Of a stretch of DNA of 5,172 bases, positions 1-4,830 are shown piece after piece (position 1 is the stretch's first letter; each line of letters begins with the position of its first letter). The DNA is taken from the NCBI GenBank assembly GCA_030670615.1, contig DAOVBJ010000086.1, forward strand, positions 1 through 5,172, in the 5' to 3' direction. A model generated the notes under the pieces. It worked only from the letters and a program-made list of their open reading frames with translations. It was not told the origin of the DNA and searched no databases. The position numbers and the translations under genes were made by a program. This DNA is from Candidatus Bathyarchaeota archaeon. Its GTDB lineage: Archaea > Thermoproteota > Bathyarchaeia > RBG-16-48-13 > GCA-020355125.

Positions 1-55
1 AAATTTTAATAAGCACGTACTATTAGTTGTAGCGCGCTTGCAGCTAGCAATTTAG

Positions 56-883
56 CTATCTTTTGAAAACTCGAGTAACATATTCTAGTCGTTCACCTAC
101 CACTTCGATGTCATCGATGTTGCCTAGGCCCTTATTATACGCTTTGAGAATATGAGAGATTTCATGAGGGTCTATTCCCATAATTCTAGACGCGGTTGCA
201 TCGGTTGCGACGGGATCTCTTCCCGCTATAATTAAGTCCATTTGAATTGCATCACCCCGGACCGGACCACGACCTTCCATCCCAACAAAACCATCAATAA
301 CCGTCAATGTAGGTCTAAGTACAGTGTTGATGTCAACTATTACCTTGCTTATACCTCGGAAGTGATATTTTAATTTCAACTTATCAGGTAGCAGCCCAAA
401 CATGTTCTTCATACCTAAAGTGACTACAGTATCTGTGTGAGTTTTCAACTTGGCGGCGCTTATCATTGCGGACTCCGTTACTATACGAGGTACTTTGATG
501 CTTCCAAGAGTTTCACCCTCAGAAATCTGTATCTTGACAGTGTCCTTGACATGTCTCAAGTTAAGGCATTCAACACCGTTTTGTTCACACATTTCTTTCA
601 TACCAGTCACTTCGAAAGCTTTGTCGGCATTAGTTCCAGTTGCGTCTGACTCAACAACATAAATCTCAATAGGCAAGTTCTTGAGTTTCATAATAATGGC
701 CTCAACGACCATTGGATCAGTTGTTGCACCTGTCTCCCATGTTTTCGTCGTTATGAAGTTAACCTTGATGAGAACCTTATCCCATTCGGAAAGAATACTT
801 TTGTAATCTATCAAGTCCAAAGCTTTATAGACTGGTTCGTGGCTTCTTACACCCTTTACCACAGCTACCTTTGAAGTGGTCAC
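56..883 (-). CDS. DUF362 domain protein without ferredoxin insert
   Basis: 275-residue protein that I recognise as a DUF362 family member; the biochemical role of the family is not settled, so no reaction is assigned. Visible family landmarks are a KVNF segment near residues 40-43, TTDP at 54-57, ESD at 78-80, KLKTH at 145-149, GMKN at 157-160, GLLP at 163-166, a DG pair at 197-198, GRGP at 204-207 and DPVATDA at 223-229. It has only two cysteines (C99, C106) and lacks the ferredoxin-like insert that many relatives, including the second copy at 3087-4445, carry. No signal peptide or membrane helix is seen, so it is probably cytoplasmic. The start codon is GTG, chosen because a GGAGG-type ribosome binding site sits 8 bases ahead of it and a TATA box lies further upstream. 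It is the only gene on its strand here and its downstream neighbour is outside the window. Family call sure, function unknown. Confidence 0.9.
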   Translation of the reverse strand: MTTSKVAVVKGVRSHEPVYKALDLIDYKSILSEWDKVLIKVNFITTKTWETGATTDPMVVEAIIMKLKNLPIEIYVVESDATGTNADKAFEVTGMKEMCEQNGVECLNLRHVKDTVKIQISEGETLGSIKVPRIVTESAMISAAKLKTHTDTVVTLGMKNMFGLLPDKLKLKYHFRGISKVIVDINTVLRPTLTVIDGFVGMEGRGPVRGDAIQMDLIIAGRDPVATDATASRIMGIDPHEISHILKAYNKGLGNIDDIEVVGERLEYVTRVFKR

Positions 884-891
884 ACAATGAT

Positions 892-897
892 CCTCCC
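892..897 (-). promoter_or_regulatory. Ribosome binding site of the 56-883 gene
   Basis: Reads GGGAGG on the minus strand, 8 bases before the GTG at 883. It decides the GTG start, since no ATG is available in frame nearby. Confidence 0.75.
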
Positions 898-911
898 ATG
901 AAATTTGAACC

Positions 912-935
912 CTTCAAACGAAGATTTAACTCTTC
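912..935. promoter_or_regulatory. Nested inverted repeats at the predicted start of transcription
   Basis: Two short dyads share a central GAAG: CTTC-N4-GAAG at 912-923 and GAAGA-N6-TCTTC at 920-935. They lie between the TATA box and the ribosome binding site of the minus-strand DUF362 gene, where a repressor site would act. Arms of 4-5 bases are short enough to arise by chance, so this is only a candidate operator. Confidence 0.25.
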
Positions 936-939
936 TCGG

Positions 940-947
940 TATATAAG
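940..947 (-). promoter_or_regulatory. Archaeal TATA box for the 56-883 gene
   Basis: The minus strand reads CTTATATA, close to the archaeal TATA consensus. A start about 25 bases downstream would fall near 915-920, giving a leader of roughly 35 bases that includes the ribosome binding site. The purine-rich B-recognition element expected just upstream is not obvious. Confidence 0.6.
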
Positions 948-966
948 CCATCGGTTGAAAAGTTGT

Positions 967-978
967 TAAAAATATTAT
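967..978 (+). promoter_or_regulatory. Possible plus-strand TATA-like element
   Basis: TAAAAATATTAT, identical to the element at 1367-1378 upstream of the membrane protein gene. If it works as a TATA box on the plus strand, transcription would begin near 1000 and run through the candidate small membrane peptide at 1161-1289. The match is AT-rich and low in information, and the element can be read on either strand. Confidence 0.25.
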
Positions 979-1160
979 ATCCGATTGAGAGGATTAGTCA
1001 CATTACACGCGCGAGCATCCGCCATATCGGTGATGAATAAGCTGAGTAACATGATTGGAAAACCAGATAAGAGCATAGATAATACGAATGCTGGTGTCGC
1101 GAGTTTGAAAGGTGTCGCGCGCGCTTGTGGTCAGGCAAGTCATGAGCCCGAACCATCACC

Positions 1161-1289
1161 ATGATCCTCAACGTCATCAGCATCGTAACGTGGATCTTTA
1201 GTCTCTTTGGAAGCCTTATCAGTATTCTCATTAGCATCGAAATACTCTACTATCTCACGCGACCGAATATCAAAGCATACTATCAATAA
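1161..1289 (+). CDS. Candidate small single-span membrane peptide, 42 residues
   Basis: An ATG-initiated frame encoding about 31 residues almost free of charge, from residue 2 to 32 with only E27, followed by a polar tail LTRPNIKAYYQ. The tail puts Arg and Lys just after the helix, which favours an inside C-terminus by the positive-inside rule. The ending YYLTRPxxKAYY resembles the C-terminal ends of multi-span archaeal membrane proteins as I remember them, so this may be a small stand-alone protein or the last helix of a decayed larger gene. In-frame TGA at 1143-1145 blocks extension. No clear ribosome binding site precedes it. A minus-strand frame lies codon-for-codon opposite, and an antisense of an acidic protein would also look hydrophobic, so the call is weak. 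Confidence 0.33.
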   Translation: MILNVISIVTWIFSLFGSLISILISIEILYYLTRPNIKAYYQ

Positions 1290-1366
1290 CTGAAATACCT
1301 GATAAACTATAATACCCAACTTGGCTAGCTAGTTTCTATTCCAAAATTTCTGATTTACTTTTGAGA

Positions 1367-1378
1367 TAAAAATATTAT
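1367..1378 (+). promoter_or_regulatory. Probable TATA-like element for the 1447-2112 gene
   Basis: TAAAAATATTAT in an AT-rich stretch about 70 bases before the TTG start. Transcription would begin near 1400, leaving a leader of about 45 bases that holds the ribosome binding site. The element departs from the best archaeal consensus. Confidence 0.35.
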
Positions 1379-1434
1379 CAACCTTAAATGTAATAATTAA
1401 AATGTGAAGGAGTGAAGAGGAATAGAAGAATATT

Positions 1435-1440
1435 GGAGGT
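1435..1440 (+). promoter_or_regulatory. Ribosome binding site that fixes a TTG start
   Basis: GGAGGT lies 6 bases before the TTG at 1447. The first in-frame ATG (1459) would be 18 bases away, too far, so the TTG is preferred. Confidence 0.75.
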
Positions 1441-1446
1441 ATTCCT

Positions 1447-2112
1447 TTGATTACCGAAATGATCTTTTCGGGTTTTCTTTTTCTGTCTATTTTGGTTTTA
1501 GTCATTGTAATGGCGGCATTAGGATATTTAATGGAAAAAGATGATTATGACTCAGACGCTGACCTGCAAAAGATTAATAAAAACCCAAAAAAACTTCAAA
1601 TAAGCCTCATATTAGCGCTTATACACAATGGTAGCGTCATCACACTTACTATATTGTTGTTTATTGTTTTTAGTTCATATAACATAATACTTGGTGTTGT
1701 TTGGACTATCTTTCGAATAGGAGAAGGCTTGATCTTATTCTATAATGAACCAAGCTACTGGGGATTTCTCAACATTGCAAAAAAATACTCAGTTTCTAGT
1801 GGTGCTGAAAAAAATTCGTTGAGTGATTTAGCTCGTACCATTTTCAAAACAAAAAACTACAGATTCAAATTTGCAATGATCTGTTGGTCCATTGGAACAC
1901 TCGCATACTCAATCGTGTTAGTTACCTCTGGAGTTGTACCAGCAATTATTGGATGGTTAGGAATTGTTGCCAGCATTCTCGTTGGCTTCTTGAATGGGAT
2001 AAAAATTGTAAAATCCAACTATAAAGGTGTCCTGTCAGTTATCGGTGCTCTGTCGGCGATTCTATTTGAAGTAATAATCGGAGGATGGCTATTATTTTAT
2101 TCAATAATTTAG
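1447..2112 (+). CDS. Six-helix integral membrane protein, DUF4386-like
   Basis: 221-residue membrane protein with six predicted spans at about residues 5-27, 52-76, 79-99, 139-160, 163-186 and 196-220. A charged loop (residues 29-50, KDDYDSDAD then Lys/Asn-rich) follows helix 1, and a polar loop at 100-138 separates the two halves. The arrangement, the FRIGEGLILF segment at the end of helix 3 and the PAIIGWLGIVASILVGF segment of helix 5 recall DUF4386 family proteins, which have similar length and topology but no known function. That assignment is from memory of the family pattern and is moderate. The start is TTG, supported by a well-spaced GGAGGT. The gene is AT-rich and stands alone, convergent with the CBS protein gene downstream. 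No catalytic motif, heme-binding or metal-binding residues stand out. Confidence 0.85.
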   Translation: MITEMIFSGFLFLSILVLVIVMAALGYLMEKDDYDSDADLQKINKNPKKLQISLILALIHNGSVITLTILLFIVFSSYNIILGVVWTIFRIGEGLILFYNEPSYWGFLNIAKKYSVSSGAEKNSLSDLARTIFKTKNYRFKFAMICWSIGTLAYSIVLVTSGVVPAIIGWLGIVASILVGFLNGIKIVKSNYKGVLSVIGALSAILFEVIIGGWLLFYSII

Positions 2113-2173
2113 TACATCATAATATTCACTAGACAGATTCTATCCATCTTGTCGTTTGAATCACATTCAGAGG

Positions 2174-2184
2174 TTAATTTTTAA
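2174..2184 (+). terminator. Possible T-rich terminator after the membrane protein gene
   Basis: A TTTTT run at 2178-2182 inside TTAATTTTTAA lies about 60 bases past the stop codon at 2112, in the 86-base gap between convergent genes. Archaeal termination commonly uses T-rich stretches without a hairpin. No strong stem is present. Confidence 0.3.
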
Positions 2185-2198
2185 TCTCCAAACCCCAA

Positions 2199-2774
2199 TT
2201 AAATGAGAGCCTCGAGAATTCTTCGCTCGGTTACGATTCCCATTATTTTTTCTTCTTGAGTGACCGCTAATCGTCGAATATGTTTATCATGCATGATTTT
2301 TAGTGCGTCTGCTAATGATGTGTCGTGCTCAACGATGGTGATTGGTGACGACATAATCTCTCGTGCAACCTTTTGATTGGGGTTTTCTCTGGTTGTTAGC
2401 CTCCACTCTAAGATATTCCTTTCAGTGATTATCCCCACAGGTTTATCGCCATCCGTGACAATAACAGCACCGATGTCGAAGGTGACCATTTTTTGAATGA
2501 TACTTCGAACGGTATCAGAGTGTAGAGATATGAGGGGAGGAGACCGCATAGCCGACGTTACTTTGCCACCGAAGCTTCTGCCATATTCCGTCCTGTTCCA
2601 CGCCCGCTCATGCAGAAAATAGAAGAGTAGCTTCAATACAACGTCGCCTATCCCGAACTCTGCCATCGTTTCCCATTGACCTGTAAAATAATACACTAAC
2701 AACATGCCCGTTGATGTCGCTATTATTCTCCAACTAATCGCTTTTAACCCGCTCCGTTTAGTTTCCTCATGCAT
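2199..2774 (-). CDS. DUF2061 membrane domain fused to a pair of CBS domains
   Basis: 191-residue protein. Residues 6-64 match the DUF2061 pattern: SWRIIAT at 14-20, a hydrophobic span at about 17-32, a second one at about 42-54, and the family signature HERAW at 55-59. Two CBS domains follow at about 75-128 and 138-191, each ending in the typical strand-helix motif (VGIITERNIL around 113-122; MGIVTERRIL around 178-187). CBS pairs bind adenine nucleotides or S-adenosylmethionine in many proteins and act as sensors, so this is most simply a membrane-anchored nucleotide-sensing protein; the ligand and the partner are not evident. There is no enzyme or channel domain. ATG at 2774 is chosen because AGGTGA sits 6 bases upstream; an overlapping ATG is out of frame. 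The small DNA-binding gene at 2871-3026 lies 96 bases upstream on the same strand. Confidence 0.93.
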   Translation of the reverse strand: MHEETKRSGLKAISWRIIATSTGMLLVYYFTGQWETMAEFGIGDVVLKLLFYFLHERAWNRTEYGRSFGGKVTSAMRSPPLISLHSDTVRSIIQKMVTFDIGAVIVTDGDKPVGIITERNILEWRLTTRENPNQKVAREIMSSPITIVEHDTSLADALKIMHDKHIRRLAVTQEEKIMGIVTERRILEALI

Positions 2775-2780
2775 GCAAAT

Positions 2781-2786
2781 TCACCT
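2781..2786 (-). promoter_or_regulatory. Ribosome binding site of the DUF2061-CBS gene
   Basis: AGGTGA on the minus strand, 6 bases before the ATG at 2774. It selects this ATG over the out-of-frame ATG four bases downstream. Confidence 0.7.
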
Positions 2787-2812
2787 GAACTTTAATCATA
2801 TCAGTGTGTATT

Positions 2813-2821
2813 GATAAATTT
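2813..2821 (-). promoter_or_regulatory. Possible TATA box of the DUF2061-CBS gene
   Basis: Minus strand reads AAATTTATC. A start about 25 bases downstream would fall near 2790, just ahead of the ribosome binding site. If real, the CBS gene has its own promoter and need not depend on read-through from the regulator gene upstream. Confidence 0.35.
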
Positions 2822-2835
2822 AGTCCCCAAACCCA

Positions 2836-2857
2836 AATAATAATAAGCAAATCTAAT
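2836..2857 (-). terminator. Possible T-rich terminator after the ribbon-helix-helix gene
   Basis: The minus strand is T-rich here, containing TTATTATTATTT, starting about 15 bases past the stop of the 2871-3026 gene and ahead of the possible CBS promoter. This would separate the two minus-strand genes into distinct transcripts. It is a composition-based call only. Confidence 0.3.
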
Positions 2858-2870
2858 CCTAGCTAGCTAA

Positions 2871-3026
2871 CTAGAGGCCCAAGGCCTTTTTCGATGGCTC
2901 AGATAAGTAGTCCAGCTCAGCGAGGGATCGCAGTAAGAGGAACCGGATTGTATTGGATCGCGAGGTGTCCAGTCGATCCTTTGAACACTTATCGATTAAT
3001 TCTAGCAAGTCTTTTGGGAAGTACAT
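2871..3026 (-). CDS. Small ribbon-helix-helix (CopG/Arc-type) DNA-binding protein
   Basis: A 51-residue protein. The pattern is that of a ribbon-helix-helix regulator: short N-terminal strand MYFP, helix 1 PKDLLELIDKCSKD (4-17), a turn with TSRSN (21-25), the Ser-Arg-Ser that starts helix 2 in this fold, then helix 2 IRFLLLRSLAELDYL (27-41) and a short basic tail. Such proteins dimerise through the strand and bind short DNA repeats as repressors. The strand is unusually short: an in-frame TAG lies two codons before the ATG, so a longer start is impossible; an N-terminal truncation or sequencing frameshift could explain this. No clear ribosome binding site is visible, so it may be nearly leaderless. 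It is divergent from the ferredoxin-DUF362 cluster, 60 bases away, with an inverted repeat between them, which suggests it regulates itself and that cluster. Fold call from pattern only. Confidence 0.7.
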   Translation of the reverse strand: MYFPKDLLELIDKCSKDRLDTSRSNTIRFLLLRSLAELDYLSEPSKKALGL

Positions 3027-3045
3027 AATCTATAAAAGTTAGATT
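3027..3045. promoter_or_regulatory. Inverted repeat over the TATA box, candidate operator
   Basis: Perfect arms AATCTA (3027-3032) and TAGATT (3040-3045) are separated by 7 bases. The spacer and left arm contain the TATAAAAG box of the plus-strand cluster, and the left arm abuts the start codon of the minus-strand ribbon-helix-helix gene. A protein bound here would block TATA-binding protein on the cluster promoter and the start region of its own gene. A second small dyad, TCATT-A-AATGA, lies at 3060-3070 near the expected transcription start. The binding protein is inferred from position. Confidence 0.45.
3031..3038 (+). promoter_or_regulatory. Archaeal TATA box for the DUF362-ferredoxin cluster
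   Basis: TATAAAAG, 56 bases before the ATG at 3087. A start of transcription near 3060 would give a leader of about 27 bases. The only Shine-Dalgarno-like sequence in that leader is AGGT at 3073-3076, which is weak. Confidence 0.6.
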
Positions 3046-3086
3046 TCAGCTATTACTCTTCATTAAATGAGTAGGTAGTGTGAACT

Positions 3087-4445
3087 ATGTCGGTTTCAAA
3101 GGTTTATCACTTCGGCCCGAGGGGTAGAATAAGTGACGTAATTAAGGGGCAACGCCTCTTCGAGGTGGCCGGCCTCAACGAATGCTTTGACAAGGGAGAC
3201 TCAGTAGCGATAAAGATCCACTGTGGCGAGTGGGACAATACGGGTTACCTCCGCCCTAGCATCGTTGCCGGTATCGTGGAGACCGTGAAAGAGTATGGGG
3301 GCGACCCCTTCGTCTGTGACACCACTACGTGCTATCTCCGCTCTCGAGGCACTGGAAGGGACGAACTCCTGACCGCGGCTAGAAACGGCTTCACGCCTCA
3401 AACATTGGGCTGTTCCTTCGTCGTCGCCGATGGGCCATATGGCCTCAACGAAGTTAAAGCTCCCCTAGAGAACGGCAACTTCCTCAAGCATGCTTATCTG
3501 GCTGAAGCCATCGCCAACGCTGACTCCCTCATCGTCCTCAGCCACTTCAAAGGTCATGGCGAAGGCGTGTACGGCGCGGCCCTCAAAAACGTTGGCATCG
3601 GCTGCTCCTCGAAACAGGGAAAGAGCAATGTTCACCTCTTTCAACACCCAATATTTGGGGTTCCCGCGTACGAATTTCATCCAGAAAAATGCGTAGGCGA
3701 GGAGTGTCCTATCTATAAACGCTGTGGAGAGAACTGCCCCACAGGCTCCTTCACTCTCTCAACCGAGAAGCCTTACCCACGCTGGGACAGAAGTACCTGT
3801 ATCGGCTGCTACGAGTGTGGTTTACGAGGGGCTTGCGAAGTCGTCGTCCAGCCCGAAGCTGACACAAGGCGGCGATACTTCCCCGCCGCGATTAGCGATG
3901 CCGCTAAAGCGTATGTTGATTACATGGGTCGTGACCGCGTTGGCTTCATCAACTATGCAATTGACATCACTCCGACATGCGACTGCGTTCCTTACAGCGA
4001 TATGCACATCCTCCCCAACCTCGGTGTCTTCGCATCCAAGGACATCATCGCAATCGATATGGCGTGTCTCGACGCCTCTGTCCAGATGCAAGCAGTGCCC
4101 GGAAGCAGGCCCTACGATGAGGAATTGGAAGGGGAACCGTGGAAGGCTGGTAACGAGAAGTTCACCAACATCATGAGAATTCCTGTATCCCAGTGGTCCA
4201 GCGTCAACGCCGCTCTCAAGCTGGGACTGGGTTCTGCTGACTACGAGTTAATCGAAGCCACTCCCGGACCACGGGAACGATACGGGCAGCCGAAGTACCG
4301 GGAGCATCATCCTAGCTACTTCACCCGCAAACCCTTCTCCGTTAATAAACCGCGGTTTGAACCCGAATGCTATCTCGAAGACATAAAGGTGACGCTGGAG
4401 GAGCTTTCGGGAAGACCGAACGCGAAGGTGACTCGGAGTGGCTGA
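3087..4445 (+). CDS. DUF362 protein with embedded two-cluster ferredoxin segment
   Basis: 452-residue protein, a DUF362 member with an iron-sulphur insert. Family landmarks are KIHCGEW at 43-49, LSHFKGHGEGVYGAALKN near 151-168 and IGCSSKQGK at 171-179. The insert follows, with cysteines C202, C207, C213, C217 and C238, C241, C244, C250, enough for two [4Fe-4S] clusters. DUF362 resumes with TPTCDC at 295-300 and an ASKDIIAID segment near 316-324. The first cysteine group (x4, x5, x3 spacing, then CP) departs from the usual CxxCxxCxxxCP; the second is CxxCxxC-x5-C with no proline after the last cysteine. Residues beyond about 391 form a polar tail. Electron transfer is likely; the substrate is unknown. 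Probably cytoplasmic. ATG at 3087 follows a good TATA box. It is the first gene of a cluster, and the next gene overlaps its last 8 bases. Confidence 0.93.
   Translation: MSVSKVYHFGPRGRISDVIKGQRLFEVAGLNECFDKGDSVAIKIHCGEWDNTGYLRPSIVAGIVETVKEYGGDPFVCDTTTCYLRSRGTGRDELLTAARNGFTPQTLGCSFVVADGPYGLNEVKAPLENGNFLKHAYLAEAIANADSLIVLSHFKGHGEGVYGAALKNVGIGCSSKQGKSNVHLFQHPIFGVPAYEFHPEKCVGEECPIYKRCGENCPTGSFTLSTEKPYPRWDRSTCIGCYECGLRGACEVVVQPEADTRRRYFPAAISDAAKAYVDYMGRDRVGFINYAIDITPTCDCVPYSDMHILPNLGVFASKDIIAIDMACLDASVQMQAVPGSRPYDEELEGEPWKAGNEKFTNIMRIPVSQWSSVNAALKLGLGSADYELIEATPGPRERYGQPKYREHHPSYFTRKPFSVNKPRFEPECYLEDIKVTLEELSGRPNAKVTRSG
4426..4431 (+). promoter_or_regulatory. Ribosome binding site inside the end of the DUF362-ferredoxin gene
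   Basis: AGGTGA lies 6 bases before the GTG at 4438, within the coding sequence of the upstream gene. It supports the GTG start and translational coupling of the two genes. Confidence 0.65.
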
Positions 4446-4785
4446 CCACCTCACTGAAGCGGAAGGCCTCTGTCAAAAGACCTTGCAGGTACTGGAGGAG
4501 CAAACGAGCTTTCCCCTTGAGAAGATTGAGGTCATCAGGAAGAGTCTTCAAGGCCTGTTACCCATAATCGCGGAGTCTAAAAGGAAAGTCATGGTTCGCT
4601 CTGCCCGAGGTCAAAAACTCACCCAAGAAATATTAGACCACACATCCAAGCTGTACGACGTCACAAGTCTTCCACGTCCAGAGGGGAAAGCGGTGGACGA
4701 GATAATAAGCCGACTCAAAAGCGTTGGAGACAGCGTTAAAAAACTGGAAATCTACTGGAAGAGCTTCGAATACGTCACCACGTAG
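4438..4785 (+). CDS. Small helical protein of unknown function
   Basis: 115-residue protein that I do not recognise. It is charged and looks all-helical: likely helices at about 4-21, 27-48, 60-72 and 84-110, with a loop VTSLPRPEGK at 75-84 in the middle. Heptad-like hydrophobic spacing in the last helix (IISRLKSVGDSVKKLEIYW) suggests packing against a partner or a coiled coil. It has one cysteine (C12), no signal peptide and no membrane span. The start is GTG with a well-placed AGGTGA, overlapping the stop of the DUF362-ferredoxin gene by 8 bases, so the two products are probably made together. It may be a subunit or assembly partner of the iron-sulphur protein; that is inferred from the overlap only. 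Codon use matches the upstream gene. Confidence 0.8.
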   Translation: MADHLTEAEGLCQKTLQVLEEQTSFPLEKIEVIRKSLQGLLPIIAESKRKVMVRSARGQKLTQEILDHTSKLYDVTSLPRPEGKAVDEIISRLKSVGDSVKKLEIYWKSFEYVTT

Positions 4786-4819
4786 CGTCCTCCTCGATGA
4801 TGCCGGTCCTTCGAATAAA

Positions 4820-4824
4820 GAGGT
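4820..4824 (+). promoter_or_regulatory. Ribosome binding site of the SDR gene
   Basis: GAGGT, 6 bases before the ATG at 4831. No convincing TATA box lies in the 45-base gap from 4786 to 4830, so the gene is probably read from the cluster promoter. Confidence 0.6.
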
Positions 4825-4830
4825 TGTAGC

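Larger units (their letters stand above)
884..1446. other. Long gap of 563 bases with little firm coding content
   Basis: Apart from promoter elements at its two edges and the 42-codon frame at 1161-1289, no convincing gene is visible. Several short frames overlap here on both strands. A plus frame at 1033-1164 (43 residues, polar, ending EPEPSP) overlaps the 1161 ATG by ATGA, the pattern of coupled genes, but has no ribosome binding site and no recognisable fold. A minus frame at 1140-1319 is codon-aligned and antisense to the 1161 frame. A nine-base direct repeat, GGTGTCGCG, occurs at 1093-1101 and 1111-1119. A purine-rich stretch lies at 1404-1430. The segment may contain a small gene, a decayed gene or a non-coding transcript; the sequence alone does not decide. 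Confidence 0.5.

Noticed and set aside
1030..1045. GTGATGA followed by CTGA, resembling C and D' boxes of a guide RNA
   Set aside because: Only 5 bases separate the boxes, too few for a guide segment, and no C'/D pair follows.
1033..1164. Plus-strand 43-codon frame overlapping 1161 by ATGA
   Set aside because: The overlap is suggestive, but there is no ribosome binding site, no recognisable fold and a low-information polar composition.
998..1237. Minus-strand 79-codon frame
   Set aside because: Rich in Met, Arg, His and Ser with no coherent fold. It lies in a different frame from the more protein-like short frames of the same stretch and has no ribosome binding site.
1140..1319. Minus-strand 59-codon frame with TTG start
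   Set aside because: No ribosome binding site, weak start, and antisense to the plus-strand peptide whose tail looks more like known membrane proteins. Kept as a finding rather than a gene.
2136..2162. GATTC-N17-GAATC dyad between convergent genes
   Set aside because: Five-base arms with a long loop and no T tract directly after it; too weak to call a terminator.
1325..2869. CTAGCTAG palindromes at 1325-1332 and 2859-2866
   Set aside because: Short self-complementary repeats in AT-rich gaps with no consistent position relative to genes; probably chance.
2874..2891. Hairpin AGGCC-CAA-GGCCT followed by five T residues, like an intrinsic terminator on the plus strand
   Set aside because: It lies within the 3' end of the minus-strand RHH gene and no plus-strand gene ends there, so it is best explained by coding sequence.
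2894..3028. Plus-strand 44-codon frame
   Set aside because: It is the shadow of the ribbon-helix-helix gene on the minus strand, which has the clear domain pattern.
3724..4176. Plus-strand 150-codon frame
   Set aside because: It lies wholly inside the DUF362-ferredoxin gene in another frame, and that gene has full family motifs throughout.
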